This document shows positions 8,009-17,882 of a DNA stretch of 64,000 nt, piece by piece. The DNA is taken from assembly GCF_900089605.1 (NCBI RefSeq), contig NZ_LT594324.1, positions 1,178,001-1,242,000 of the forward strand. The letters run 5' to 3'. Within the stretch, counting starts at the first letter, position 1. Every line of letters starts with the position of its first letter. The notes under the pieces are model-generated. The model saw only the letters and a list, made by a program, of their open reading frames with translations. It had not been told where the DNA came from and ran no database searches. The stretch is from Micromonospora narathiwatensis (GTDB lineage Bacteria > Actinomycetota > Actinomycetes > Mycobacteriales > Micromonosporaceae). The position numbers and the translations under genes were made by a program.

Positions 8009-11000
8009 GTGCGAGGCGGCGGCATGGTGCGGCAGGCTCGCGACCTGACCTTGTGGCAGGTCGCACCATCGAGCTGCCCGTGCGAGCTCAATCAGAACGT
8101 CGACTGGCCGCTCGTCCTGGATGCGGACGCCCAGCGCGGAATCCTGACCGATCTCCTGTACCGCGAACTGCGGCGAGCGTGCGTGAACTGCGGCCGTGCG
8201 CTCGACATCATCGCGCCCGTGTTCGTGGTGGGCGAACGGCGGGAGGGACTGTGCTGGCGTCGTGACCCCACCGGACCCGGGATCCACGCGGACCGAGAAC
8301 TCGCTGCGGCGCATTTAATCAGGCTGCGGCGGAGCCGGCATGCCGCCGAGGTCATGGAGGCGGCGCCGCTCAACACCGTCCAGCTGCGGGCCGTGCTGCT
8401 GATCGACCCGGAGGTCAACCTGCCCCTCGCCCGGCCCGGCATGTTCCGCACCGCCGATGCACCGGCAATCGACCGTATGCTCGACGCGGCGGAGGCACGC
8501 CATCGGGCACTCGGTGGCGCCGATTGCGCGAACGAGCTCATCCATGCGCAGACGTACACGACCGCGGCGGCGATCCGCCGCACCCATGCGGTGCTGGGCT
8601 CGCGGGCGGCGCAGCGGGAACTGTCCGGCGCCGTCCGGCGACTGCGCGGGCAGGGCAAGCCGAATCGAGCCGCAGACCTCGAGCGGATACTCAGCCCAGG
8701 CAAAGATCCGCGACTCAGGGAATCCACGCCATCGGTTGTGGTCCTCAAGCATGTAGGCGCCGGAGGCCGGGACATCGCGGCCGGCTCGGTGATGGCGTTC
8801 GACGCGTATCTGGACACGCGGTGGACCACCGGGTCGGGCCGGCCGACGCCCGAACTTAGGGACCGGACCTGGTTCGGTCTAACGCAGGCAGTCGCGCTGT
8901 GCCGCACGCACACGCTCGAATGTCCCTGCCCCGCAATTATTCTGGAACTGCTCGGCCGGGCGCGATCTGGCATCTACGACATCGACGTTGTTGATATGCT
9001 CGGCGAGCTGAGCGTCTGGCTGGTCGATGCGGCCGAAGGAGGTCCGAACGGTCTTCTCGATGTCGCCGAAGCCGTCTACCTGGCGTTGGCGAATACGCTT
9101 CGCGGCCGCGACGGTCACAGATATGCACGTACGCGCCTGAACACCGCAGTGCTCTACAACAGATGGAGCTCCGGCGACGTCGAGGCGAGGCTGCGGGACG
9201 GTGAGCGTGCCGCGCTGGAGGCGCAGTCTTTCTTCGACCGTGAGCACCACCCCGAGGACTGGGCAAGGGCCGCGCAAAGCCTGGGCGTCAACTTCAGCCG
9301 ACGCGTCACCGGCGATGATGTCGCGAACGTCAGGCAGGCGATCTCGTGGTTTGAACGGGCGCTTGAGGTATTCACCCGTGACATTGACCCACCGGCCCAC
9401 GTGAGAGTACAGCAGAACCTCGCGCTGCTACTCGCGACGAGCGGCTCGCGGGCCGACCTGGAGCGGGCGATTGCGATGCTGGAGGACTCCCGTGCCTTCG
9501 ATGCCACGTCGGGTCATCGCAGCTTGTGGCGTACCGACACTTCCGTGCTTGCGCTGGCGCTTGTCGGTGCGGGACCTGACCACTGGCCCCGGGCCGAGGC
9601 GCTCTTCCTCGAACTGCTAGATGACATCGACCGGTGGCGGCAACCCGACATGTGGGCAACCGTGGCACGACAGGCTGCATACCTCCAGGCGGTGCAAATC
9701 AAGGAGGCAGGCGGCACGCGCCGTGACCTGGCCGCATACGCGGGACCGCTCGGCTTACTGTCCGAAAGCCTCGCGACCGCCACGGCCACCGGCTCCAACC
9801 GCAGTATCCGGGCCGCCGGCGAACTGCTCGGACCATTGTTGCTGGAGGTCAACGACACGGCCGGTGCCGCCGACGTTCTGGTCGCGGCCGTCGAGGCCGC
9901 AGAGGGGATTCGACTGGCCCAGAGCGACCGGGACACTCGGCTGGCCGAGCGGCGTGGCGATGAGGGCCTTTACCTGACGTGTGCCCTGGCACAGCTGTCG
10001 TTGGCGCGGCCGCTTGCCGCAGCGGTCGTCCTTGAGTGGCTCCGCGCCCGTGAGCTGGTCGACGCAGCCAGCGGGCCGATGCCCCGGCAGCCCGGGGAAC
10101 AAGACGTGATCGGCGCGCTGGTTCCCGGCCGCGCAGCCCTCTACGTCTGGGGTCAGCACACCGGAACGACCGCGTTGCTGCTGTTGCCGGACGAGGGGCG
10201 TGGGTACCGGTCCATCGCGGTGCACAGCCAACTGCTGACCGTTCCCGCGGTTGGCGACCTCTGGGGACGCGCTGTCGTTCGGAACGGCGGCACATCGGCC
10301 CAGGGACAGGATCAGGGCGGTTTGCGGGCCCTGGGCGTTTCGATCGGAGAGGTCGGCAGGGCGCCCGCGCTGGAGCTGCTGCGCGCACCGCTCGACGAGC
10401 TCGGGGCCGTTCTCGGTCCGGCGCTCACAGAGGCTGGCACGAAATCGGTAGCGGTCATTGCATGCGGTCCACTCGGCAACGTGCCCTGGGGGCTCATGCG
10501 GATCGGCGATGAACGACGCCTCGGCGATGTGTGCGAGACGGTACTAGTGCCATCGCTGACCTGGCTCGGCTTACCTCGCAACATCGACGAGGCAGACGCG
10601 CCCACGGTCGTGATCGCAAACACCGACGCGCGGCCGGGCCGGTCGCTGCCGTACGCCGACGCGGAAGCTGAGGATCTCGCTGCGCTCCCTGCTACCGAAC
10701 GGCTTCGCAACGCCGAAACGACCCGTTCGGCGTTGCTCAAGCGGCTTGAATCGGCCCGCTGCCTGCACGTAGCCTGCCACGGCGAAATGCTGCGGCGCAC
10801 CGTCGCCACCAGCCGCACCGCGCTGCCAGTCACTATGCCGGACCGTCTGGCTGATGCCATCGCGTCCGACGAGCGCCGCGTTAACAAGACCGAGCCGCCT
10901 ACGGTGTCGATCCGTCTCGCTGGCGGTGAACTGCTCGGCCCAGCCGACCTGCTCGCACGACGCATCCGGACCCGTATCGTCGTCCTCGCCGGCTGCGACA

Positions 11001-11392
11001 CCGCCGTCGTCGCACGGCAAGAGGTTAGCGACGAGCTGTGGGGCCTGCCCGGCGCGTTTCTGGCGGCGGGGGCTGGCGCGGTCGTCGCGGCCCTGTGGCC
11101 GGTCGATGACCGCAGCGCCGCACTCTTCATGATCCGGTTTCATCGGCTGCTCGCCCTTGGCGAGCCGGTCGGCAGCGCGCTGCGGCAAACCCAGGACTGG
11201 CTCCGCCGCGCCGACGTGCGTGAACTCTCGTCGGTCCTAGCCGACCTATCGCACCTCGGCAAGCTCGACTGGCCGTGGCGCTCGCACCCCCCGGCGATGC
11301 GGCCGTACGAGCGCGAGGAGCATTGGGCGGGTTATGTCGTCGTCGGCGACCCGGGGAAGCGTCTCGTGACATCCGCCATTACCGAGGAATAA
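8009..11392 (+). CDS. Large CHAT-domain (caspase-like) protein with N-terminal Cys-rich region
   Basis: This 1127-aa protein ends in a CHAT protease domain. A His in CLHVACHGEM (near residue 920) and a Cys in VVLAGCDTAVV (near 994) form the expected catalytic dyad, followed by the conserved GLPGAFLAAGAGAVVAALWPVDD and the terminal YVVVGDPG. The N-terminal 75 residues contain CPC and CVNC motifs that could bind zinc. The middle is helical and reads as degenerate TPR-like repeats. CHAT proteases act in prokaryotic conflict systems and programmed cell death; the target here is unknown. An in-frame ATG at 8024, preceded by GAGGCGG, is an alternative start. It stands alone on its strand. Confidence 0.85.
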   Translation: MRGGGMVRQARDLTLWQVAPSSCPCELNQNVDWPLVLDADAQRGILTDLLYRELRRACVNCGRALDIIAPVFVVGERREGLCWRRDPTGPGIHADRELAAAHLIRLRRSRHAAEVMEAAPLNTVQLRAVLLIDPEVNLPLARPGMFRTADAPAIDRMLDAAEARHRALGGADCANELIHAQTYTTAAAIRRTHAVLGSRAAQRELSGAVRRLRGQGKPNRAADLERILSPGKDPRLRESTPSVVVLKHVGAGGRDIAAGSVMAFDAYLDTRWTTGSGRPTPELRDRTWFGLTQAVALCRTHTLECPCPAIILELLGRARSGIYDIDVVDMLGELSVWLVDAAEGGPNGLLDVAEAVYLALANTLRGRDGHRYARTRLNTAVLYNRWSSGDVEARLRDGERAALEAQSFFDREHHPEDWARAAQSLGVNFSRRVTGDDVANVRQAISWFERALEVFTRDIDPPAHVRVQQNLALLLATSGSRADLERAIAMLEDSRAFDATSGHRSLWRTDTSVLALALVGAGPDHWPRAEALFLELLDDIDRWRQPDMWATVARQAAYLQAVQIKEAGGTRRDLAAYAGPLGLLSESLATATATGSNRSIRAAGELLGPLLLEVNDTAGAADVLVAAVEAAEGIRLAQSDRDTRLAERRGDEGLYLTCALAQLSLARPLAAAVVLEWLRARELVDAASGPMPRQPGEQDVIGALVPGRAALYVWGQHTGTTALLLLPDEGRGYRSIAVHSQLLTVPAVGDLWGRAVVRNGGTSAQGQDQGGLRALGVSIGEVGRAPALELLRAPLDELGAVLGPALTEAGTKSVAVIACGPLGNVPWGLMRIGDERRLGDVCETVLVPSLTWLGLPRNIDEADAPTVVIANTDARPGRSLPYADAEAEDLAALPATERLRNAETTRSALLKRLESARCLHVACHGEMLRRTVATSRTALPVTMPDRLADAIASDERRVNKTEPPTVSIRLAGGELLGPADLLARRIRTRIVVLAGCDTAVVARQEVSDELWGLPGAFLAAGAGAVVAALWPVDDRSAALFMIRFHRLLALGEPVGSALRQTQDWLRRADVRELSSVLADLSHLGKLDWPWRSHPPAMRPYEREEHWAGYVVVGDPGKRLVTSAITEE

Positions 11393-11402
11393 TCTGTACG
11401 CA

Positions 11403-11741
11403 TCACGCTGCCGCTTCGCCGATGCATTCCGATGGCGGATCGCTGCCGTAGTGGCGATGCCCCAAGCCCGGCTTCCAGTCCGGATCCCACCCGTGGCTAC
11501 CACTGCGGCCTGTCCGGCCGCCTGAATCGAGTCCAAAATCGTACACTGCGGGCCACATACCCACGTTTCCTGTGATCTCGTCTGCGGTAACCGCCCGAGC
11601 GCGAGCCGAGCAACCTGGCGCATCGCGCTCAGCCGGGGCACGCGTATCAGACTCTGCCAAGATCGAAAGTGCGGAGGCATCTACAAGATCGGGCGCACGC
11701 TCATCGGCATGTCCGAACATTTCCGCACCTCGATGCGCCAC
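11403..11741 (-). CDS. Possible small hypothetical protein
   Basis: A 112-aa frame with no recognisable domain lies convergent to the CHAT gene, 10 bp from its stop. Its C-terminus (SHGWDPDWKPGLGHRHYG) looks protein-like, but there is no clear ribosome-binding site. If real, the position next to a CHAT protease could make it a partner or substrate, which is speculation. If it is not real, then 11393-11942 is an empty 550-bp gap. Confidence 0.35.
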   Translation of the reverse strand: MAHRGAEMFGHADERAPDLVDASALSILAESDTRAPAERDAPGCSARARAVTADEITGNVGMWPAVYDFGLDSGGRTGRSGSHGWDPDWKPGLGHRHYGSDPPSECIGEAAA

Positions 11742-11942
11742 GGTGGCGGCTACCGAGGGTGACGGATGTGCCAGCGCCGGCGCGCATTGCCTGCGGCAGA
11801 TGTGCGCACGTGATCTTGTCGAATCTCAAGGACATCCGGAACGACCGGCCTCGGCGCCCAGCTCGCTCGCGAACTCGGGATCAACGAACGGACCGAACAT
11901 CGCTTGATTCGAGAAGCTGGCAGGTGAGCGCTGGCGTCTCGG

Positions 11943-14513
11943 TCATTGAGGTGCGACCGGGTTGGCCGTGAGCCGGTCGCGCACTTGTTCGGGCAGCAGG
12001 CCCTCTTGACTGAAGTGCCCGGCGACCAGTGCCCGGAGTTGGTTGTCATCGAGGCCAGGACGCTGGGCCATCAGGTCGCCCCATGCGCGTGCCGCCGCTT
12101 CCGCGAGCCCGAGTACGACGTCCGGGTCGACAACATGGATGTGAGGTTCAGCGCCTGCAGCACCGGTGGGGTCAACGGCCGGTTTGGGGGAGACGATCAC
12201 GGTGGCGCTGTCCGGCGGGATGTCGGCGACCGCACGATCGGACTTAAGCAGACGAAGTTGATCGCCGGCCTGACGAATGTCTTTCTGCGGGACGAGGCCG
12301 GACGGCTCGTGGTCACTCTTCGCGTCGATGGCCAGCCAGAGGTGATGATCCCAGCACCACGTGGAATCGCAGCGACCGGAGCCCGGCGGCTTCTGCGCAT
12401 CGGCCCCCAGGAGGTAGCCGAGCTTGGTCAGGGCGGGCTCGTACACGGTCGGCTTGCGTTCCTTGAGGGCAGCGAGCATCTCCTCGGCCACCGTCGCGGC
12501 CTTGGGAATGGAGGTGCTTTTCAGCCGGGCTGCGACCGACGCAACTGCGGTTGCGGAAGCTGATGAGAGGGCGGACGCCTGAACGGTCGGCATCGGCGCG
12601 AGTTCGCGGATCCACATCGAGGGTTTGGCTGCGGCTTCGGCCTGGGCGACAAGAGCGACCGCGTTCTGTCGAAGTGCCTGGTTGGCCGTGGTGACTCCGG
12701 CCTGGTCTGCCCAGGTAGCCGCCAGATAGAGCCAGAACGAGCGGTAACCGCGTAAGGCGTTGCCGCCCTTGCCCAGTTCCAATGCGGCCTCGTTGGCGCG
12801 GGCGCTGGCCTCCTGCCATTCGCCCATGCCGGCTAGAGACCACGCTTCGACCTCGTGTTTGACTGCGGCGGCCAGCGCGTCGCTGCCTGGCGGAGGCGTC
12901 ATCGTGGCCTCATTGCGTAGCTCAGTGATGATCGGCTCGGCATCGGTGCGCCACGGGTCGTCCTGGCGCAGGAACGTCGTGACGTTGTCGAGGATATCGG
13001 CGGCTGAAGTCCGTCGGCTGTTCTGGATACCGAAGTCGATCTCCGCCTGGAGCTCGGGATCGAGAGTCTGTCGGATCTCGGGTCTGACCATGTACGTCGT
13101 CAGGTCGGCGCCCAACACGATCACGACGGCCCAGTCATTCGGGCCGCGCGTGCAGCGGCCAACTCCTTGCACGACGCGCGTACGGACGCGTTCAGCCAGG
13201 GCGGCGCCTGCGCGGACGCTCTGCGACAGGAAGCGTTCTTGGAGATTGTCCGCGTCCGGCTTGCCGTTCAGGACGACGACGCGACAGTCGTCGCCGGGAA
13301 GATCGAGCCCGTCGTACCGAGCGGCGAGGCCGCAGACGGCGTTTGGTAACGCGCCGAACTGCTCCATCCCGCCTTCGACGTCGTTGATGCCGAGCACGGG
13401 CCAGCCGGGTTGGGCAAGGTCACTCGCGGTGCTGATGGCGGTATTGGTATCCGGAGCGAGGACCAGCGCCTTGCCCGCTGCTGCCACGACGGATCGGGCA
13501 AGTTGCTGAGCATCAGTGACCTCAGCCAGTTCGGGGAAGACGAAGAACCTACGGCCAGACCTCGGTGTGGGTGCCGTGTCGGGCAGCGCTACCCGCGTGA
13601 TCGCCGGGCGTCCAAAGGCCCGTTCGAGTTCCCCACCGCTGCCCAAAGTCGCGGACAGGTAAATACGCTGCGCGGCCTGCGCGAAGACCAGGTTCTTGCT
13701 CGTGGGCGGGATGACCGGCCGGATCAAGATGGCACCGTAGGAGACGTATGCCAGGCAGCTCGGTATGACGTCCCTGATCATGGAGTATCGGTACGTCCAG
13801 GGCGTCGGGAGCTGGGCGAGAACCGCGTCGGTCTTGCTGACCATCTCGGGCTGACGCAGGGGAACGACCAGCCGAGCGCTGCGGTACATGCCGGGGTCCG
13901 GCGTGTAGTCGCGAAGCCGTTGCAAGGGGATGCCGCCGATCGACGGCGCGAGGACGTCGAGGAGATCGGTATAGGCCTTCTCGTTCGTCGACCGTCGAAT
14001 GTGGATGGCGTACTGCTCGCTGACGTACTGCTCCCCGGCGTGCGCGTCGTCGAACAGGAGCAGCTCTGGTACCGCTAGGTGCGGATTGCTGTTGAAGATC
14101 GTGTTGTAGGTGGTCACCGCGACCACGTCGGCAGCCTCGTACGCCGCGCGGTCTGCCGTGGACCAGCTTGCGTGGCTGCCCACGAGGGCTACGGCAGGAA
14201 CGCCCTCCCGAGCGGCCACCTTCGCGACTTGCGAAGCGAGCTGTTGGGTAGGGCAGGCGTAGGCAACTCGACCTGTTCGGGTGACCCTGACCCAGTTGGC
14301 GATGATGAGTCCGGGCAGCGTCTTGCCGGTACCGGTCGGTAGTTCCAGCGCGAGGTCGGGATCCGTGGTGTGGTCGGTGGCATACCGCCGTAGAAGGTCC
14401 CCTTGGTGAGTCCAGAGCCCCGGCACCGCATCGGGCCTGCGCGGGAGGTCGCGGTACATGGCTTCGGGGTTGGCCGCCGCAACCGCCTTCTTCGCCCCGC
14501 CCTTGAACGCCAC
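11943..14513 (-). CDS. SF2-type helicase with C-terminal nuclease-like domain
   Basis: The 856-aa protein has Walker A ELPTGTGKT (residues 57-65), a DDAH box (LLLFDDAHAG, 155-158) and a helicase motif VI-like GVGRCTRGPND near residue 480. Near residues 715-750 is a restriction-fold-like segment: an upstream Asp, then WLAIDAKSDHE (D-x-K), then KDIRQAGDQL, consistent with a PD-(D/E)XK domain. The start is GTG 14513, preceded by GAGAAGAAGAGG; longer upstream frames overlap the neighbouring gene and read as noise. It follows the DUF5677-like gene by 65 bp on the same strand. A role in defence or DNA processing is inferred. Confidence 0.8.
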   Translation of the reverse strand: MAFKGGAKKAVAAANPEAMYRDLPRRPDAVPGLWTHQGDLLRRYATDHTTDPDLALELPTGTGKTLPGLIIANWVRVTRTGRVAYACPTQQLASQVAKVAAREGVPAVALVGSHASWSTADRAAYEAADVVAVTTYNTIFNSNPHLAVPELLLFDDAHAGEQYVSEQYAIHIRRSTNEKAYTDLLDVLAPSIGGIPLQRLRDYTPDPGMYRSARLVVPLRQPEMVSKTDAVLAQLPTPWTYRYSMIRDVIPSCLAYVSYGAILIRPVIPPTSKNLVFAQAAQRIYLSATLGSGGELERAFGRPAITRVALPDTAPTPRSGRRFFVFPELAEVTDAQQLARSVVAAAGKALVLAPDTNTAISTASDLAQPGWPVLGINDVEGGMEQFGALPNAVCGLAARYDGLDLPGDDCRVVVLNGKPDADNLQERFLSQSVRAGAALAERVRTRVVQGVGRCTRGPNDWAVVIVLGADLTTYMVRPEIRQTLDPELQAEIDFGIQNSRRTSAADILDNVTTFLRQDDPWRTDAEPIITELRNEATMTPPPGSDALAAAVKHEVEAWSLAGMGEWQEASARANEAALELGKGGNALRGYRSFWLYLAATWADQAGVTTANQALRQNAVALVAQAEAAAKPSMWIRELAPMPTVQASALSSASATAVASVAARLKSTSIPKAATVAEEMLAALKERKPTVYEPALTKLGYLLGADAQKPPGSGRCDSTWCWDHHLWLAIDAKSDHEPSGLVPQKDIRQAGDQLRLLKSDRAVADIPPDSATVIVSPKPAVDPTGAAGAEPHIHVVDPDVVLGLAEAAARAWGDLMAQRPGLDDNQLRALVAGHFSQEGLLPEQVRDRLTANPVAPQ

Positions 14514-14578
14514 GCTTGCCTCTTCTTCTCTCGGTTGCCGTCTGGGGATTCTATCGATCGGTCGGGTGGGCGACCGGA

Positions 14579-15646
14579 CTATGCCTCGCCTGGCTCGTGG
14601 GTCTGAATCTTGCGGGGTAGCTGGTCCGTGTGCTCGGCGTCCCACTCGGCGAGGACTTTCGTGACGAGATGGTCGATGACAGGCCGGATCGCATCGTCCG
14701 GGACGTCATCGATGTCGAGCCGGGCGATCAAGGCCTCGTACATCGCCCGCAAACGCTTCTCCCGGTCATCCGGCGCATCGTCGGGTCCGACGCGAGACAG
14801 GTATGCGCGCATCTCCTCGGCCTGCTTCGAGGTGGTCACGAGGTCGGCAAGGCGCAGTCTTCGTGCCATCCCCTTGCCGATGGTGACCAGCAACGGCGGA
14901 AGTACCCGCTGGGCGTGGCCCTCGCTGTACCGGACGAACAGCTCCGCCGGCTCCGCGATCTGGTTCGCGAGAGCCCCAGCCAGCAGGCCGACGCAGGCGT
15001 CGGTCAGCCGAACCGGCGCCCGGCGAGCCCACGAGTTCGCGGGCTTGGTCGAGTAGCGGTACTCGGCCGTGACATGCCGCAACAGTGCCGAACCGCTCGC
15101 GTGGGTGAAGTACTGCGACGCCGGCCGATACGCCGTGTCGTACAGGTGGATCGCGAGCGTGGCGCCGGTCCGGGAGTCGATCTGCTCGGTCATCGACCGT
15201 ACGTCGGGAAGTTTGCGCGGTTCGCCGAGAGCACGTACCGCCTCTCGGATCACCGAGTCGGGGATGATCCCGGTGCTCGACATGAAGGTCAGCAACGTCG
15301 GCGCGACCTTGATCTCGGATTCGCGGAGCTTGCGGACGGCGTTGGGGTCGTGCAGGCACCGCAGCCCGACGATGCAGGTCTCCATCGCGGTGCGCGCCAG
15401 CAGCGGCGCCGACTCCCGCTGATGTGTCTGCACCGCCCGGCGCGTCGCGCGCTGCAACGCCAGCAGCCTCAGCAGCGCCAACCGGGCGTAGCCTTCGCCG
15501 GTGACTGCCGCTTCGTCACGCGGCCACGGCTCGCGGGTGGCGAGGGCGCGGGCGCGGCGTCGGACCTGCACGCGCCGGGGCAGGTCGGGGTAGGGCAGCA
15601 CACCACGAAGGACGATTCGGGCGAGCGTGAACAAGGCGGCTCTCAC
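14579..15646 (-). CDS. DUF5677-like hypothetical protein
   Basis: About 355 residues, largely helical, include LLARTAMETCIVGLRCLHDPNAV. This resembles the DUF5677 family, in which a conserved Arg/Glu helix recurs. GTG 15646 is a tentative start. The frame is open to 15868, but the extra residues are Ser- and Pro-rich and unlike protein. The gene lies directly upstream of the helicase-nuclease with a 65-bp gap, so the two probably form one transcript. Function is unknown. Confidence 0.6.
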   Translation of the reverse strand: MRAALFTLARIVLRGVLPYPDLPRRVQVRRRARALATREPWPRDEAAVTGEGYARLALLRLLALQRATRRAVQTHQRESAPLLARTAMETCIVGLRCLHDPNAVRKLRESEIKVAPTLLTFMSSTGIIPDSVIREAVRALGEPRKLPDVRSMTEQIDSRTGATLAIHLYDTAYRPASQYFTHASGSALLRHVTAEYRYSTKPANSWARRAPVRLTDACVGLLAGALANQIAEPAELFVRYSEGHAQRVLPPLLVTIGKGMARRLRLADLVTTSKQAEEMRAYLSRVGPDDAPDDREKRLRAMYEALIARLDIDDVPDDAIRPVIDHLVTKVLAEWDAEHTDQLPRKIQTHEPGEA

Positions 15647-16277
15647 GGTCCGGAATCGTCGCAGGTCTTCTCGCCCTGGGCTTCGGGTTTTCTCGGTGCC
15701 GGAGGAGGCGTTCGACACTGACGATGCGGCAATTGGGGTCGGCCAAGTCCTGGCCCTCACGAGCCCGGCGATTGAGCTCAGTACCGGCGATTGCCACCAC
15801 GACCCGGTGGCCTTCGACGAACTGTTCACGCCGGGGCCCGCTGCGCCGGGGCCTTCGAGGTGATCCACATCTATGGGAGGCCATGCGGCTGCGGTTTGCT
15901 GGTCACGACTACCCTGCTGACCAGTAGGCCCTGGTCGATGCTGTTAGCTCGGCCTTCGAAAACTGACCGGTGCTGTCTTGAGTGAGAGCATCGGACACCT
16001 ACGGATGCCGGCATATGGTACGGGGAGCGGGATGTCGGACGGCGTGGTTGACGGCAACTGGTGGCATGACGTGGGACAGGCTTTGCTGCTCGACCGCTGG
16101 AACGTCGCCTACACGCGCCAACATCGCTCGCGATGACCACGACGTCTCAACTTGCCGCCAACGCGCACTTCGCGGCAGATCCGCGCACCTGACCTTGGTT
16201 CAGACGGTGACAGTCTCAAGGGCGGATCTCTGCCGAGGGCCCTCGACCGGGCTCGGGCTGCTTCGCGCGGTGAGCGG
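15647..16277. other. Intergenic region, no supported gene
   Basis: This 630-bp stretch between the DUF5677-like gene and the SDR gene contains only short frames with poor codon character. The promoter for the DUF5677/helicase pair should lie at its left side. I cannot point to a specific -10/-35. Confidence 0.4.
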
Positions 16278-16997
16278 TCAGGGTGCGGACGCCCGCCGAA
16301 CCTGCTCGAAGTGGAACTCGCGAATGAAACAGTCTCGTGGTTGGCCGACCGCGAAAAGCACGCAGTCGATGACCGATCGCGCGGTGAGGTCGCTGCTTAC
16401 CTGTCGGGGCCCGTCCTGTACGAAGTCCGGCGGAAACAATGAAATTACCCGGATCCCTTCTGGCCGGAGCCGGTGCGACAGGATCTCAGCGAGTCCGGCG
16501 TGGGCATGCTTAGCGGCGTAGAACGCGGGATGTGCACCCGAGCGGCGGTGCCCCACCTCGCCGCATGCGGAGATCATGTTGACGATGTCGGGCCGCGACG
16601 ATGCCCGTAGCAGCGGCAGTAGATTTTTGGTCAGCAGCATGGTGCCGGTCCCGCCCGCAGCCATCACGCTTTCGATCTTGTCGTCCGAGACGTCTCCCAG
16701 GTCGTCACCTTCGATGTATGGGGCACCGTTGTTGATCAGCACATCGAGGTGCTTCGTCCGTTCGGCCACGGCAGCGGCGAACGCGCGCACCGACTCCGGT
16801 AGGGCCAGGTTGCAGTGAAATGCCTCAGCCCGACCTGGCCCCCGCTGGCTGATCGCATCCGCAACATGCTCGGCCGCAGCCAGGTCGCGGGCCGAGAGGA
16901 AGATCTGTGCACCGCGCTCGGCGAAGGCTTCGGCCAGTAGTCGTCCGGTGTCACGTGCGGCACCGGTGATGGCGACGCACAGGCCGTCAAGATTCAT
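16278..16997 (-). CDS. SDR family NAD(P)-dependent oxidoreductase
   Basis: The 239-aa protein has a Rossmann cofactor motif of the form TGAARDTG (residues 11-18), the structural LINNGA motif, and the catalytic YxxxK as FYAAKHA with an upstream Ser (NMISACGEVG). These are the classical short-chain dehydrogenase features, and the length is typical (about 250 aa). The substrate is unknown. It is monocistronic as far as can be seen. Confidence 0.88.
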   Translation of the reverse strand: MNLDGLCVAITGAARDTGRLLAEAFAERGAQIFLSARDLAAAEHVADAISQRGPGRAEAFHCNLALPESVRAFAAAVAERTKHLDVLINNGAPYIEGDDLGDVSDDKIESVMAAGGTGTMLLTKNLLPLLRASSRPDIVNMISACGEVGHRRSGAHPAFYAAKHAHAGLAEILSHRLRPEGIRVISLFPPDFVQDGPRQVSSDLTARSVIDCVLFAVGQPRDCFIREFHFEQVRRASAP

Positions 16998-17248
16998 GGC
17001 CGAAGTGAAGCATCTGAACTCTGGTTGAGGTCAACAGGAACTTGCCAAGATCGGACATCCGCTCTTCGGCACGCGCGTGCACGGGGATCGAGCCGACGCC
17101 TGCGCCGGACATCTACGGAGAGTGACGGGAGTTCCTGCCTTCCGGCGAGCCCGCTCGGCGGCGGATCCGGATACGTGACCTTGGCAAATCCGCTCGGCGG
17201 TGGTGGCAACAGCCGTGACGGTGACCCTCGGGTCGTGGACCAGGCCGG

Positions 17249-17872
17249 TCAGGCGGCCGGTTCGCTGGTGGGCGACCGGTGGCCTCCGTGACACGCGACC
17301 AACGCGTCTGCCACGATTTCAGCGTCAGCTTCTGCGACGTCCGCCGGGTACTCCGGTAGCAGGTCGTCCCAGACGACCAGCCACGACCCCCACAATTGGG
17401 CCTGCCCCTCGGGCCGAGCGAAGAACCAAACGTGCAGGTGGGCGCCACCATCTCCGATGCGGTAGACGTGGGCCCGCGAGATGTGCGGCAGTGCCTGCAT
17501 GTGGCGGACGATTCGAGTGCTCAACAGCCCCAGTTCGGCGGCCAGTTCGTCAGGTAGATCCGCCATGTCGTAGTGATCGCGCGGATACAGCATGAGCACC
17601 AGCGGGACGCCCACTCCCGGAATCCGGACCAGCCGCCAGTGATCGTTGATCCAGATCCCTTCGTCCCGGTCGCGGCAGGCGTTGCAGTCCGACGGATCCT
17701 CGCCGTGCCGCGTGGGCTCCGGGAGCACCGGCGGGCGCAACGGCGCTACGCGCAGTCCGTCCGGCTCGAACGGACTGATCTCCCATCCCGTCATGCGTGC
17801 CAACGGGAGCCGGCGCTCGCTGTCCGCGACGGCGACTGCGTGGTCATAGAACTCGTCCGGTCGTAAGGCCAT
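17249..17872 (-). CDS. HIT-like family hydrolase/transferase
   Basis: The 207-aa protein carries the histidine-triad-like motif AHLHVWFFARP near residues 142-152 (H-x-H pattern, third His replaced), with a CNACRD zinc-type pair near residue 66. This resembles HIT-superfamily nucleotide hydrolases such as diadenosine polyphosphate hydrolases. ATG 17872 is chosen because it starts a natural N-terminus (MALRPDEFYDHA). The gene follows the integrase by 10 bp on the same strand, so it may be cargo of that element. The altered triad leaves its activity uncertain. Confidence 0.7.
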   Translation of the reverse strand: MALRPDEFYDHAVAVADSERRLPLARMTGWEISPFEPDGLRVAPLRPPVLPEPTRHGEDPSDCNACRDRDEGIWINDHWRLVRIPGVGVPLVLMLYPRDHYDMADLPDELAAELGLLSTRIVRHMQALPHISRAHVYRIGDGGAHLHVWFFARPEGQAQLWGSWLVVWDDLLPEYPADVAEADAEIVADALVACHGGHRSPTSEPAA

Positions 17873-17882
17873 GCGGCGAAGA

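Noticed and set aside
14514..14645. 44-residue N-terminal extension of the helicase
   Set aside because: It would overlap the upstream gene and lacks a ribosome-binding site, whereas GTG 14513 has a strong one.
11943..15646. Canonical Hachiman (HamAB) system
   Set aside because: The partner protein lacks a recognisable HamA/DUF1837 pattern and looks DUF5677-like instead, so I do not use that name.
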